From Amycolatopsis deserti (lineage in GTDB: Bacteria; Actinomycetota; Actinomycetes; Mycobacteriales; Pseudonocardiaceae): a stretch of DNA of 64,000 nt. The position numbers and the translations under genes were made by a program. The stretch lies in the NCBI RefSeq assembly GCF_014653945.1, contig NZ_BNAU01000001.1, positions 248,001 to 312,000 on the forward strand, in the 5' to 3' direction. Within the stretch, counting starts at the first letter, position 1. Each line of letters opens with the position of its first letter. This document shows, in pieces, positions 53,288 through 61,027 of the stretch. Below the pieces are notes generated by a model, which saw only the letters and a program-made list of their open reading frames with translations, did not search any database and was not told the origin of the DNA.

Positions 53288-53491
53288 TCACCCTGGCCCG
53301 TCCTCGCCGCCGAGAGCGGCGAGTTTGGCCTCGGCCACCGCGAGCAGGGGACCGACCGCCTCCGGCTCGACGCCCACGCTCTCGGCGATCAGGTGCTCCG
53401 GCAAGCCCGCGTCACGCAACCGCAAGGCCAGTGAGTACACCGCGGGCAGCCGTCGCAGAGCCGCTGCCCGTGAATCGTCCGAACCAGACAT
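53288..53491 (-). CDS. small protein, helix-turn-helix-like
   Basis: 67 residues. It ends with LRDAGLPEHLIAESVGVEPEAVGPLLAVAEAKLA, which looks like a sigma-70 region-4-type helix-turn-helix but lacks other sigma regions. The ATG is directly preceded by GGGAGG at very short spacing, so initiation is uncertain. It is on the same strand as the LAL gene, 54 bases upstream of it, and could be co-transcribed. It is a hypothetical protein in my reading. Confidence 0.5.
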   Translation of the reverse strand: MSGSDDSRAAALRRLPAVYSLALRLRDAGLPEHLIAESVGVEPEAVGPLLAVAEAKLAALGGEDGPG

Positions 53492-53524
53492 CCTCCCACC
53501 ATCGGGGCACCACGCGGCGCGGTC

Positions 53525-53604
53525 ACGAGTAGCGGGCCACTCGTCAACGCCGCCCGCTGTCCGTCGAACGCGGCCGCGATCGAAGTCGAGTAGTCGACTA
53601 CTCG
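53525..53604. promoter_or_regulatory. perfect 18-bp palindrome plus second inverted repeat upstream of collagen-like gene
   Basis: CGAGTAGTCGACTACTCG (53587-53604) is a perfect 18-bp palindrome 68 bases before the ATG of the collagen-like gene. A second related pair, ACGAGT (53525-53530) and ACTCGT (53539-53544), lies upstream. They share the CGAGT/ACTCG arms, so one regulator may bind both; the adjacent LAL protein is a candidate. Both lie in the divergent gap 53492-53672. Confidence 0.5.
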
Positions 53605-53672
53605 TGCTGGCACCCGGCCGACGGGAGATCGTGACGAGCCAGGAAGACAACGTGATCAACCCTGGAGGATTC

Positions 53673-54482
53673 ATGAAACGCAAGTCGAAGATCGTCGTCG
53701 TCACCGGGGCGGTTCTCGCGCTGACCGCGGGCGGTGTGGCGTGGGCGAGCATTCCCGGCGACGACGGCGTGATCCACGCCTGCTACGCCAAGAACGGGGG
53801 CGCGCTGCGCGTCTCCGACACCGGCTCGTGCAAGTCCGGAGAGGTCGCGCTCAACTGGAACAACGTCGGGCCCGCCGGGCTGACGTGGAAGGGCGAATGG
53901 GCACCGGGCGCCGCCTACCAGCCGCGCGACGCCGTGCTGTACCAAGGCTCCAGCTACATCGCGATCTTCCCCAGCACCGGCAGCGCGCCGCCGAACAGCA
54001 ACTGGATGCTGCTCGCCGCGAAGGGGGACAAGGGCGACCAGGGTGAGGCCGGAGCGGTCGGTGCCGCCGGTCCCGCCGGTCCCGCCGGTCCACGGGGCGA
54101 GAAGGGCGAGAAGGGTGACCCCGGCACACCGGGCGTGAGCGACGCCTACCAGGCCACCCAGAGCGGCACGACGAACGTCACCACCGCCGACGTGCCGATC
54201 GTGTCGCTCAGCCTCCCGGCGGGGAACTACGTGCTCCAGGGCAAGGTTTCGGTGGAACAGGACAACGCGAGCGGCTTCACCTACGGCACCTGCCGCCTGG
54301 AGGGCGATGACGGCAAGTTCGACTTCCTCGACGACGACCCCCAGGCCGGCACGGTCAGCTTGGTGACCACACTGGCCGTCACCACGTCCCGGACGGTCAC
54401 CATCACCTGCACGGTCGCCGGCAGCGGTGTCGATGTCAGCGACGGGCGGATCGTGGCGACCAAGGTGGGCACGTTGCACTGA
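53673..54482 (+). CDS. secreted collagen-like protein with carbohydrate-binding-type module
   Basis: 269 residues, GGAGGAT before the ATG. A signal peptide (RKSKIVVVTGAVLALTAGGV, cleavage near AWA-S) is followed by residues ~71-114 resembling a ChiC/CBM5-12 chitin-binding-like domain (TWKGEWAPGAAYQPRDAVLY). Residues 118-154 are twelve G-X-Y triplets (GDK GDQ GEA GAV and so on), then a beta-rich C-terminal domain. Such proteins form collagen-like triple helices on bacterial surfaces. Function unknown; no partner is obvious. Confidence 0.8.
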   Translation: MKRKSKIVVVTGAVLALTAGGVAWASIPGDDGVIHACYAKNGGALRVSDTGSCKSGEVALNWNNVGPAGLTWKGEWAPGAAYQPRDAVLYQGSSYIAIFPSTGSAPPNSNWMLLAAKGDKGDQGEAGAVGAAGPAGPAGPRGEKGEKGDPGTPGVSDAYQATQSGTTNVTTADVPIVSLSLPAGNYVLQGKVSVEQDNASGFTYGTCRLEGDDGKFDFLDDDPQAGTVSLVTTLAVTTSRTVTITCTVAGSGVDVSDGRIVATKVGTLH

Positions 54483-54585
54483 TCCACCTGGCGGCGGGCA
54501 CCGGCGATCCGGGCGGCGTTCGGTGCGGCGGCGAATGTCGCACTCGCGCACGGTCGGCGGTGACCGCGGGCGCCTGGAGACCACC

Positions 54586-54591
54586 TAGGAT
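54586..54591 (+). promoter_or_regulatory. possible -10 element of sensor kinase operon
   Basis: TAGGAT is a good actinobacterial -10 hexamer 35 bases before the preferred kinase start; a TGACCG lies upstream at a rather long spacing (19 bases). If used, transcription would start near 54598, after the alternative GTG at 54594, which supports the TTG start at 54627. Confidence 0.35.
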
Positions 54592-54626
54592 CGGTGGCGC
54601 GGCACCGGACCCCCGGGGGAGGAGGG

Positions 54627-55727
54627 TTGGACAGCGGAAGAGGCCAGGTCGAGGCGGAGTTCGTACGTGCGCTCGGACAGCTCAGCGGCCTGGTGCGGGG
54701 CATCGCCCTCGCCGTCCTCAGCGTCTTCGGCGTCCTGTCCACCCCCACGGGCGCTCTGCCGGTGGCCTTCGCCCTGCTGGGGCTCGCGCTGGTCGCCGGC
54801 GCCGCGGACTGCTACCACGCGCTGACCGGCAAGGCCCGCGCCCTGGCCTGTGCCCTCACCTGCGGCCGGGCCGTCGCGATCTGCGTGGCGCAGCCCTGGA
54901 CCGTGGCCGGCCTGTGGGCGCCGAACGTGCTCACGATCACCGGGATCACCGTGCAGTGGCAGTGGCCACCCCGCGTCACGGTGCCCGTCATCACCGGGCT
55001 GCTGGCGGTGGAAGCCGCTGTGCTCGGCCTCGGCGAGGCGGCGCCCACGCTGGTCCGGGTCGTGCTGGAGTCGACGCTGGCCCGGCTGGCGTTCGTGCTG
55101 TTGCTGCGCGCCACCCGCTGGGGCGAACGAGTGCGGGACCGGCAGGCGGCACTGGAACGGGCCGAGACCCTGGCCCTGGAGCGGCGTCGCCAGGAACGGG
55201 AGTACCTCGCGCTGCTGCACGACACGGCGTCGGCGACGTTCCTCATGGTGGCGCTGCACGAAGCCGAACCGGCGGCCGTCGCCGGATACGCGCGGCGTGA
55301 TCTCGCGCTGCTGACCGGGGAGCGTGGCGGACCGGCGGCGCACGACAGCCTCGTCGACCTCGAACCATCCCTGCGGGGGATCGTGGAGCAGAGCCCGCTC
55401 GCGGTCGGGATCGACTGGGAACCGGTGCCGCTGCTGCCGGCGTCCGTCGCCCTCGCGCTGGCCCGCGCGGTGCGCGAAGCGCTGCTCAACGTCGAGCGCC
55501 ACGCCGGGGTGACCGCGGCGCGCGTCAGCGTCACCCGCGAGCGGCACGGGGCCGTGGTCACCGTCGCCGACGAGGGCGCGGGATTCGACCCGGAGACGGT
55601 TCCCGGGCAGCGGCGCGGCATCCCCGGCTCGCTCGTCGGGCGGATGGCGGCGGTGGGCGGCAGCGCGACCGTGACGTCCCGGCCCGGCGCCGGAACCGTG
55701 GTGCGGCTGGTGTGGCCGGATGTCTGA
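54627..55727 (+). CDS. NarL/DesK-type sensor histidine kinase
   Basis: 366 residues. Membrane segments occupy roughly residues 20-165. The HisKA_3 H-box LLHDTASATFLMVALHE contains the phospho-His; then EALLNVERHAGVTAARV (N-box), ADEGAGFDPETV (G1) and a glycine-rich G2 region with GIPGSLVGRM form the ATPase. Start TTG 54627 follows GGGGGAGGAGGG; the alternative GTG 54594 has no ribosome binding site. The next gene starts eight bases inside its end. Signal unknown. Confidence 0.8.
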   Translation: MDSGRGQVEAEFVRALGQLSGLVRGIALAVLSVFGVLSTPTGALPVAFALLGLALVAGAADCYHALTGKARALACALTCGRAVAICVAQPWTVAGLWAPNVLTITGITVQWQWPPRVTVPVITGLLAVEAAVLGLGEAAPTLVRVVLESTLARLAFVLLLRATRWGERVRDRQAALERAETLALERRRQEREYLALLHDTASATFLMVALHEAEPAAVAGYARRDLALLTGERGGPAAHDSLVDLEPSLRGIVEQSPLAVGIDWEPVPLLPASVALALARAVREALLNVERHAGVTAARVSVTRERHGAVVTVADEGAGFDPETVPGQRRGIPGSLVGRMAAVGGSATVTSRPGAGTVVRLVWPDV

Positions 55728-56820
55728 TCAGGTCCTGCTCGAGCGGGTGCTGGCCGCCATCCGGATCGTGCTGCTCGGCGTCACCGCCGTTCTGCAGACG
55801 GCCATGGCCGGACCCGTGCTGTTCGGCAACCGGTCCGGGTACCACCCGGTCTGGCTCGGAGAGGCCGCGTTCGCCGTCCTGGCGCTCGTGATCGCCGTCA
55901 GCTCGGGATGGATCCTGCGGGGCCGTCGCGTGCCCGCGGGGGTGGCGCTGCCGGGGGCGGCCGTGGTGCTGGCCGCCGCGGCCGCCGCGGCCACCACCGT
56001 GCCCCCCGAGTGGTACCTGCTGCGACAGCACTGGGCGTTCGGCCTCGTCGGCTGGCACCTGCTCGTGCTGCTGCTCGAACGGACCCGGCCGCTGCTGGCG
56101 GCCTTCGCGCTGCACGCCGCGCTCGGGGGTGCGCAGTTCCTGCTGGCGGTGCCGCTGGACCGGATCTGGCTCGGCGAGACCGCCATCGCGATCGTCAGCG
56201 TGCTCGGTTTCCAGCTCGCGGTCGGGCTGATCGTCCAGCTGGTCACGCGCCGGCTGGGTCAGATGGCCGCGATCGTGGCCGCCCGCGACCGGGCCGCCAC
56301 CCGGGCCGCGCTCGCGGAGCAATGGGAACACGACCAGCGGACCCGGTTCGCCGGACAGCTCGGCGCCCTCCTGCCGCTGCTGGCGGGGCTCGCGGACCGC
56401 ACCCTCGACCCGCGCACCGACGACGTGCGGCACCGGTGCGCGCTGGCCGCCGCCCGGCTGCGCCGGCTGTTCGCCGAGAACGACGACGTGCCGGACCCGC
56501 TCGTGCACGAGGTCGCCGCCGCCGTCGAAGTCGCCGAGCGGCGGGGCGTGGCCGTGTCCTTCGCCGTCAGCGGGGAGGTCGTACCGGTTCCCACGGCCGT
56601 GCGACGCGAGCTCGCCGAACCCGTCCTGACCGCGCTGTCGGCCGCGCGCACCCAGGCCAGGGTGAGCCTGCTGCGCACCGCGGAGGAGGTCCGGCTCGCC
56701 GTGCTCGCGGATTTCGCCGTCACCGCCGGGAGCCCGTCACGTTCCCCCCACGTCGAAGTCACGGCTCACACCCACGGGGACCGGACGCGGATGGAGGCGA
56801 GATGGCATGTGACGAGCTGA
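55720..56820 (+). CDS. membrane protein resembling a degenerate histidine kinase
   Basis: 366 residues, the same length as its upstream neighbour. Six or so hydrophobic segments in the first 180 residues are followed by a cytosolic part with the dimerisation-like AALAEQWEHDQRTRFAGQLGAL and RLRRLFAENDDVPDPLVHEV. The place of the N-box reads AEPVLTALSAARTQ without the Asn, and no G1/G2 glycine box is seen, so it probably cannot bind ATP. It may act as a regulatory pseudokinase for the adjacent kinase. It overlaps both neighbours. Confidence 0.65.
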   Translation: MSDQVLLERVLAAIRIVLLGVTAVLQTAMAGPVLFGNRSGYHPVWLGEAAFAVLALVIAVSSGWILRGRRVPAGVALPGAAVVLAAAAAAATTVPPEWYLLRQHWAFGLVGWHLLVLLLERTRPLLAAFALHAALGGAQFLLAVPLDRIWLGETAIAIVSVLGFQLAVGLIVQLVTRRLGQMAAIVAARDRAATRAALAEQWEHDQRTRFAGQLGALLPLLAGLADRTLDPRTDDVRHRCALAAARLRRLFAENDDVPDPLVHEVAAAVEVAERRGVAVSFAVSGEVVPVPTAVRRELAEPVLTALSAARTQARVSLLRTAEEVRLAVLADFAVTAGSPSRSPHVEVTAHTHGDRTRMEARWHVTS

Positions 56821-57449
56821 CCGCGGTGGTCGTCGACGACCACCCGGCGGTGCGGGCCGGCGTCGCGCACTGGCTGGCCTCGGGCAGCCCGCCGATCAGA
56901 ACCATCGCGGAGGGCGACGACGTCCGGGTCGCATGGCTCGACGGCGCGGACGCCGACGTGGTCATCCTCGACCTCCACCTCGGCTCCGTGCCCGCGCTCG
57001 GCGATCTCCGCCGCCTGGCCGAAGCCGGCCGGCGCGTCGTGGTGTACTCGATGCGCGCCGACGACGAGATCGCGCTGCAGTGCCTCGAGCTCGGCGCGCT
57101 GTCCTACCTCACCAAGGCCGAAGGTGCCGAGCACCTCGTCGAGGCGGCCCGCGCGGCCGCCGGCGGCCGGCCGTACACGCCGCCGTCGCTGGCCGGTGCG
57201 CTCGCGGGGGACCGATCCGCGAACCGCCCCGCCCTGTCCCCGAGGGAGACCGAGGTGCTCGTCGAGTGGTTCCAGTCGGAGTCGAAGGACTTCGTCGCCC
57301 ACCGCCTCGGGATCTCCCAGAACACGGTCAACTCGCACCTCGAGCGCATCCGCGTCAAGTACGCGCAGATCGGCCGGGAGGCCCCGACGAAGGCCGCGCT
57401 CGTGGCGCGCGCGATCCAGGACGGGCTGATCAGCGTCGACGACCTGTGA
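56802..57449 (+). CDS. LuxR/NarL-family response regulator
   Basis: 215 residues. The receiver domain has TAVVVDDHPAVRAGVAHWL and the phospho-Asp in VVILDLHLGSVPALGD; the C-terminal LuxR helix-turn-helix reads SPRETEVLVEWFQSESKDFVAHRLGISQNTV. It pairs with the kinase at 54627. The ATG is inside the end of the degenerate-kinase gene. A weak hairpin follows at 57452-57475. Confidence 0.88.
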   Translation: MACDELTAVVVDDHPAVRAGVAHWLASGSPPIRTIAEGDDVRVAWLDGADADVVILDLHLGSVPALGDLRRLAEAGRRVVVYSMRADDEIALQCLELGALSYLTKAEGAEHLVEAARAAAGGRPYTPPSLAGALAGDRSANRPALSPRETEVLVEWFQSESKDFVAHRLGISQNTVNSHLERIRVKYAQIGREAPTKAALVARAIQDGLISVDDL

Positions 57450-57451
57450 CG

Positions 57452-57475
57452 GGTGTGGTGCGAACGGCCCACACC
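57452..57475 (+). terminator. possible weak terminator
   Basis: GGTGTGG (57452-57458) and CCACACC (57469-57475) form a 7-bp stem with a 10-base loop starting two bases after the response-regulator stop. There is no U-run. Confidence 0.3.
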
Positions 57476-57556
57476 ACGTGTCGTCCGCACGGGTTAACGT
57501 CCGGGGCGAGGGGGCTCGCCCGACGGGGAGCCGAGGACGTTCAGGGGTGGCCTGTC

Positions 57557-57898
57557 ATGCGGTCGAGGGGTGCGCTGCGGCTGGTCGCCGTGGCCGTGCT
57601 GGCGCTGCTGGTGACCTCGTGCGCAGGGGAGGACGAGGAGCCGCAGCGCCCGCGGGCGACGGTCAACCCGGCACTGCCCGCGGCGACCGCGCTCACCGAC
57701 CTGGCCACTCCGGTCCCGTCGGGCGAGTTCGGCGTGGTCGCGCCGCACAGCACCGGCGACACGCCGCCGGGCAGCGTGCCGGCGATCCGCATCGCGAGCC
57801 CCCTCATGAGGATCACCGCGACCGATCCGGCCGCGTTCGTCTACATCGACCGCACGGCCTACCCGGACGGTGACCACGCCGTCCGGTTCGCGGCCTGA
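57557..57898 (+). CDS. small lipoprotein
   Basis: 113 residues. RGALRLVAVAVLALLVTSC is a lipoprotein signal with lipobox LLVTSC (the Cys follows the Ser), so it is anchored outside the membrane. The mature part (AGEDEEPQRPRATVNPALP...) has no recognisable domain. It is followed 24 bases later by another lipoprotein gene. Function unknown. Confidence 0.65.
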   Translation: MRSRGALRLVAVAVLALLVTSCAGEDEEPQRPRATVNPALPAATALTDLATPVPSGEFGVVAPHSTGDTPPGSVPAIRIASPLMRITATDPAAFVYIDRTAYPDGDHAVRFAA

Positions 57899-57922
57899 GG
57901 TCCTTCCACCGCAAGGAGTTCC

Positions 57923-58555
57923 ATGAAGCACGTCCGTTCCGTCCTGCTCGCTGCCCTGGCGGCCCCGGTGCTGTTGACCGCGTGCGGCAGCGACGACGAC
58001 TCCACGGCCGGCGCCCCGGCGCCGAACCCGGCCAGCGCCACGACCGCGCCCAGCAGCGTGCCGCCGCCGGAGTCGTCCGCACCGGCGACCGCGGCGGCCG
58101 GGGGCGCGACGACCGCGCCGGGCACCGAGCTGAAGCTGGGGGAGCGCGCGGTCGTGCCGTTCGAATACGGCAACTCGAAGTCGGGCACCATCGCGATCAC
58201 CGTCACCGCCATCGAGCGGGGCGACAACGCGGACCTGGCGGCGTTCGGCGACCGAGCCAAGGGCCTCACCCCGTTCTACGTCCGGGCGACCATCGAGAAC
58301 GTCGGCGGCACCGACCTGTCCTACAGCTCGGTGAGCCTGCGCGGCCTCGGCGCGGACGGGCGGTCGACGGGCGTGATCATCAGCGGTGACACCGACAAGT
58401 GCGAGTCCGAAAGCGCCGGCAAGGACTTCACGACCGCCGGCGCGAAGTACCAGACGTGCGTGCTGACCGCCGCCCGGGAAGGCGGCAGCGTGACCGCCGC
58501 CGAATTCGACAAGGGCGACGCCTACTCCGGCTCGCCGCTGGTCTGGAAGAGCTGA
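57923..58555 (+). CDS. lipoprotein, DUF4352-like
   Basis: 210 residues. KHVRSVLLAALAAPVLLTAC, lipobox LLTAC, gives an acylated protein with an Ala/Pro/Ser/Thr-rich linker and a C-terminal ~130-residue domain. KLGERAVVPFEYGNSKSGTIAITVTAIERG and FYVRATIENVGGTDLSYSS look like the immunoglobulin-like DUF4352 domain. AAGGAG lies before the ATG. Surface role unknown. Confidence 0.7.
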   Translation: MKHVRSVLLAALAAPVLLTACGSDDDSTAGAPAPNPASATTAPSSVPPPESSAPATAAAGGATTAPGTELKLGERAVVPFEYGNSKSGTIAITVTAIERGDNADLAAFGDRAKGLTPFYVRATIENVGGTDLSYSSVSLRGLGADGRSTGVIISGDTDKCESESAGKDFTTAGAKYQTCVLTAAREGGSVTAAEFDKGDAYSGSPLVWKS

Positions 58556-58887
58556 GCCACCGCCCGGGGCAGCGCGAGTGCCGTTCCGCCGCGGGCCCGC
58601 CCGCGCCGACGGCGCGCGCTGCCCCGGGCGCCGGTCCGGGGCAGCCGGGGGACCGGTGCTCCTTCGGTGCCTCCTCGCGCGCGTCGCGGCCGGTCTCGCC
58701 GCCCGCGACAGGCATCGCAGGACGGGGCCGGACGCCACAACCGCGCCGCGGTGCGGAGTTCGCGCCGGCACTGGCGCCAGGGCCGGCCGCCACGCGCCGC
58801 CCCGAAGACGCGGAGCTCGGTGCGCCGCCGGCCGCAACCGGGACAACGGACCCGCCGGAACGCCCGGCGCACCACGACGGCGGACAT
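58522..58887 (-). CDS. doubtful zinc-ribbon-like small gene, perhaps decayed
   Basis: The 365-base gap 58556-58920 between the lipoprotein and glycosyltransferase genes holds one candidate. CGAGGAGAACC precedes an ATG at 58887, and the first ~30 residues (MSAVVVRRAFRRVRCPGCGR) have good codon use and a CxxC. After about residue 50 the codons become poor in G/C at the third position and the frame runs through the long hairpin into the lipoprotein gene, as expected of a decayed or spurious frame. Low confidence. Confidence 0.2.
   Translation of the reverse strand: MSAVVVRRAFRRVRCPGCGRRRTELRVFGAARGGRPWRQCRRELRTAARLWRPAPSCDACRGRRDRPRRARGGTEGAPVPRLPRTGARGSARRRRGRARGGTALALPRAVAQLFQTSGEPE
58561..58630. 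terminator. long inverted repeat after lipoprotein gene, probable terminator
   Basis: CGCCCGGGGCAGCGCG (58561-58576) and its exact complement (58615-58630) give a 16-bp perfect stem around a 38-base GC-rich loop, starting five bases after the lipoprotein stop. It stands between convergent transcription units and may end the lipoprotein unit. Confidence 0.5.
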
Positions 58888-58920
58888 GGTTCTCCTCGAC
58901 GATCGGTTCGGGACGGGTGG

Positions 58921-60297
58921 TCAGCTGTCGACCGCGACCGCGGCGCGTTCGGTGTTGCGCCGGGTCTTGGTCCACCCGTTGCGGCCGCGCACGAGCCGGG
59001 CGAGCGCGCGCCAGGACGTGATGTAGAAGGTGTAGATGTAGAGCGCGTAGGCCAGGCCCATGCCGAGGCCGCGCAGGAAGTTCTTGCTGCGCAGGCACTT
59101 CCACTGGTAGATCGGTCCCCACACGACGAACGGCGCGAGACCGAACGTGCCGTAGATGGCGAAGAGGATCCAGCCGCCGTCGGTGAACCAGGCGCCCATC
59201 CGGGACGGATCGGTCACGGTCGCTCCCAGGAACACCAGGAACGGGATCGGGTAGATGAGCGAACCCAGCAGCTGCAGCCACGGCTGCGCGAGGTAGTACA
59301 TCATCTCCGCGGCACCGAAGGTGCTGATGTGCGCGGAGTCCCAGATGCGGCGCAGGTACCGTCCGCACTGCATGGTCCCCTGCCCCCACCGGGTGCGCTG
59401 CGTCAGGAAACGCCGCAAGCTGTACAGCGCCTCCTGGGAAACGTGGGTGTCCGCGGTGAACTCGGTGCGCCAGCCCGCGATGAGCAGGTGCACCCCCAGC
59501 TCGAAGTCCTCCAGCAGGGAACCGCGCCACGGCTCGAGCTCGGCTCCGCCGATCGAAGCCAGTGCGGACATCCTGGTGAACTGCCCGTTGCCGCCCATGG
59601 AGATCGTGCCGGTGTACCGGCGGGAGGTCTGGATCGCCGCGATCGCGGTGCGGAACTCCAGGTCCTGCAACTGAGCCAGTTTCAGGCCGAACATCCGGCC
59701 CAGCCGGGACCGCGACGACGGCGGGGTGTCGCGGTTGCTCATCCACACGTCGACCTGGACGGCGCCGACCCGGGGATCGCCGAAGAGGTGGCCGGCCGAG
59801 CACACGTCGAGGCAGTCCGGAGCGGGCCGGCCGTCCGCGTCGACCACCACCACGACCACGCGGTCGTAGTCCTCCCGCAGACCTTGGAAGGCGACGAGCT
59901 GCGCGTACGCGGCGTTGAGCGCGTCACCCTTGCCGGTGCGGGCGTGGGGCCGCCTGCGGCGCACCATGTGCAGGTTCGGGTCGGCGACACTGTCGCGAAC
60001 CCGCAGGCCGGTGACGATCTCCGCGGTCCGGTCGTCGGAGTCGTCGTCCACGATCCACACGTGCGCCTGGGGGAAGGTCGACCGCAGGTAGCGGATCGTG
60101 TCTCCGATCACCGCCTCCTCGTCCCGGCAGGGGACGAAGAAGTGCCACGTGAACGCCGAGCTGTCCCCGCTGGGGCGGGGCTTTCGGCGTGCGAACGGTA
60201 CGACGATGACCGCGACGTAGACGAGGAACGCCACGCTCATCATCAGCGCGAACGCCTGGGTGATGCCCAGGACGACCTGGACGGACTCGTCGCTCAC
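58921..60297 (-). CDS. membrane glycosyltransferase, family 2
   Basis: 458 residues. The first membrane segment is LGITQAFALMMSVAFLVYVAVI; a GT2 domain follows with FVPCRDEEAVIGDTIRYLRS, IVDDDSDDRTAEI and VVVVDADGRPAPDCLD, and the RTRWGQGTMQCGRY motif (QXXRW-like) near the end. Three more membrane helices follow. The GTG start overlaps the exosortase stop (GTGA), so both are in one operon, minus strand. It may glycosylate the secreted exosortase substrate or build surface polysaccharide. Confidence 0.8.
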   Translation of the reverse strand: MSDESVQVVLGITQAFALMMSVAFLVYVAVIVVPFARRKPRPSGDSSAFTWHFFVPCRDEEAVIGDTIRYLRSTFPQAHVWIVDDDSDDRTAEIVTGLRVRDSVADPNLHMVRRRRPHARTGKGDALNAAYAQLVAFQGLREDYDRVVVVVVDADGRPAPDCLDVCSAGHLFGDPRVGAVQVDVWMSNRDTPPSSRSRLGRMFGLKLAQLQDLEFRTAIAAIQTSRRYTGTISMGGNGQFTRMSALASIGGAELEPWRGSLLEDFELGVHLLIAGWRTEFTADTHVSQEALYSLRRFLTQRTRWGQGTMQCGRYLRRIWDSAHISTFGAAEMMYYLAQPWLQLLGSLIYPIPFLVFLGATVTDPSRMGAWFTDGGWILFAIYGTFGLAPFVVWGPIYQWKCLRSKNFLRGLGMGLAYALYIYTFYITSWRALARLVRGRNGWTKTRRNTERAAVAVDS

Positions 60298-60830
60298 GCG
60301 GCTCTCCCCCGGCGCAGGCCGATCCAGACGAACAGCACCAGGGCGATCGCGCCGCCGATGACACTGACGAGTGACCCCATCAGGGTGTGTCCCCAGTAGT
60401 AGCCCGTGGAGACGCCGAACCAGTCCACCAGACCGACGATGAGCAGCATCCGGAGCTGGTTGACGGCGGCGACGACGAGGGCGAAGACCAGCAGGGACAC
60501 CAGGAGGCGCCGGGTGTTGGCGGGGCGCAGGTACCCGAGCACGGCGGTCAGCAGGACCAGCGGGACGAGCAGGAACAGCGACGAACACTCCGGCGTCATC
60601 TGCAGTCCCAGCGGCTTGTCGCCGCCCAGGCCGAAGTAGACGGTCTGCCGCGCGCCCGCGACGTACACCCCGTCGTCGCCGATCAACCGCAGGATGCCGC
60701 CGGTCACCTCGACCTCCAAGGTGCGGTACGCCCGTTCGCACAGCACCAGCACGCCGACGACGGCGAGCATCGCGAGTACGAGCCACCGGACCCGGACACG
60801 GCTGGACAACGGGACAGCGTTCGCCGACAT
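60294..60830 (-). CDS. exosortase/archaeosortase-family protein
   Basis: 178 residues with about five hydrophobic segments. The catalytic triad can be read as C82 in TPECSSLFLLVP, R127 in NQLRMLLIV and H148 in YYWGHTLMG, in the order and kind found in exosortases. It cleaves and re-anchors surface proteins carrying a C-terminal sorting signal. The ATG is preceded by GGAGGG. It is divergent from the choice-of-anchor-P-like gene, its most likely target, and overlaps the glycosyltransferase. Confidence 0.75.
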   Translation of the reverse strand: MSANAVPLSSRVRVRWLVLAMLAVVGVLVLCERAYRTLEVEVTGGILRLIGDDGVYVAGARQTVYFGLGGDKPLGLQMTPECSSLFLLVPLVLLTAVLGYLRPANTRRLLVSLLVFALVVAAVNQLRMLLIVGLVDWFGVSTGYYWGHTLMGSLVSVIGGAIALVLFVWIGLRRGRAA

Positions 60831-60876
60831 CGACCCTCCACAAGAGACCCCCCACGAGCTCGGGTGAGATTACCCA

Positions 60877-60901
60877 GAGTTCCCAGAGAACTCCTAGGAG
60901 T
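60877..60901. promoter_or_regulatory. overlapping inverted repeats in exosortase/anchor-protein intergenic region
   Basis: GAGTTC (60877-60882) and GAACTC (60888-60893) are a 6-bp pair with a five-base spacer; ACTCCTAGGAGT (60890-60901) is a perfect palindrome that shares its first four bases. They sit between two divergent promoters (gap 60831-61027) and could be a shared operator. Confidence 0.4.
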
Positions 60902-61027
60902 GCTACCCGCCAGGGGGATCTTTCCCGGATTTGTGTGACGCCGGGCGAGCACCGTCGATAGCAAGATCACGAGCCGGCGCGACGCCGACGGGGCGTCCGC
61001 GGCCGTGGAAGAAATCGGAGTGTCTCA

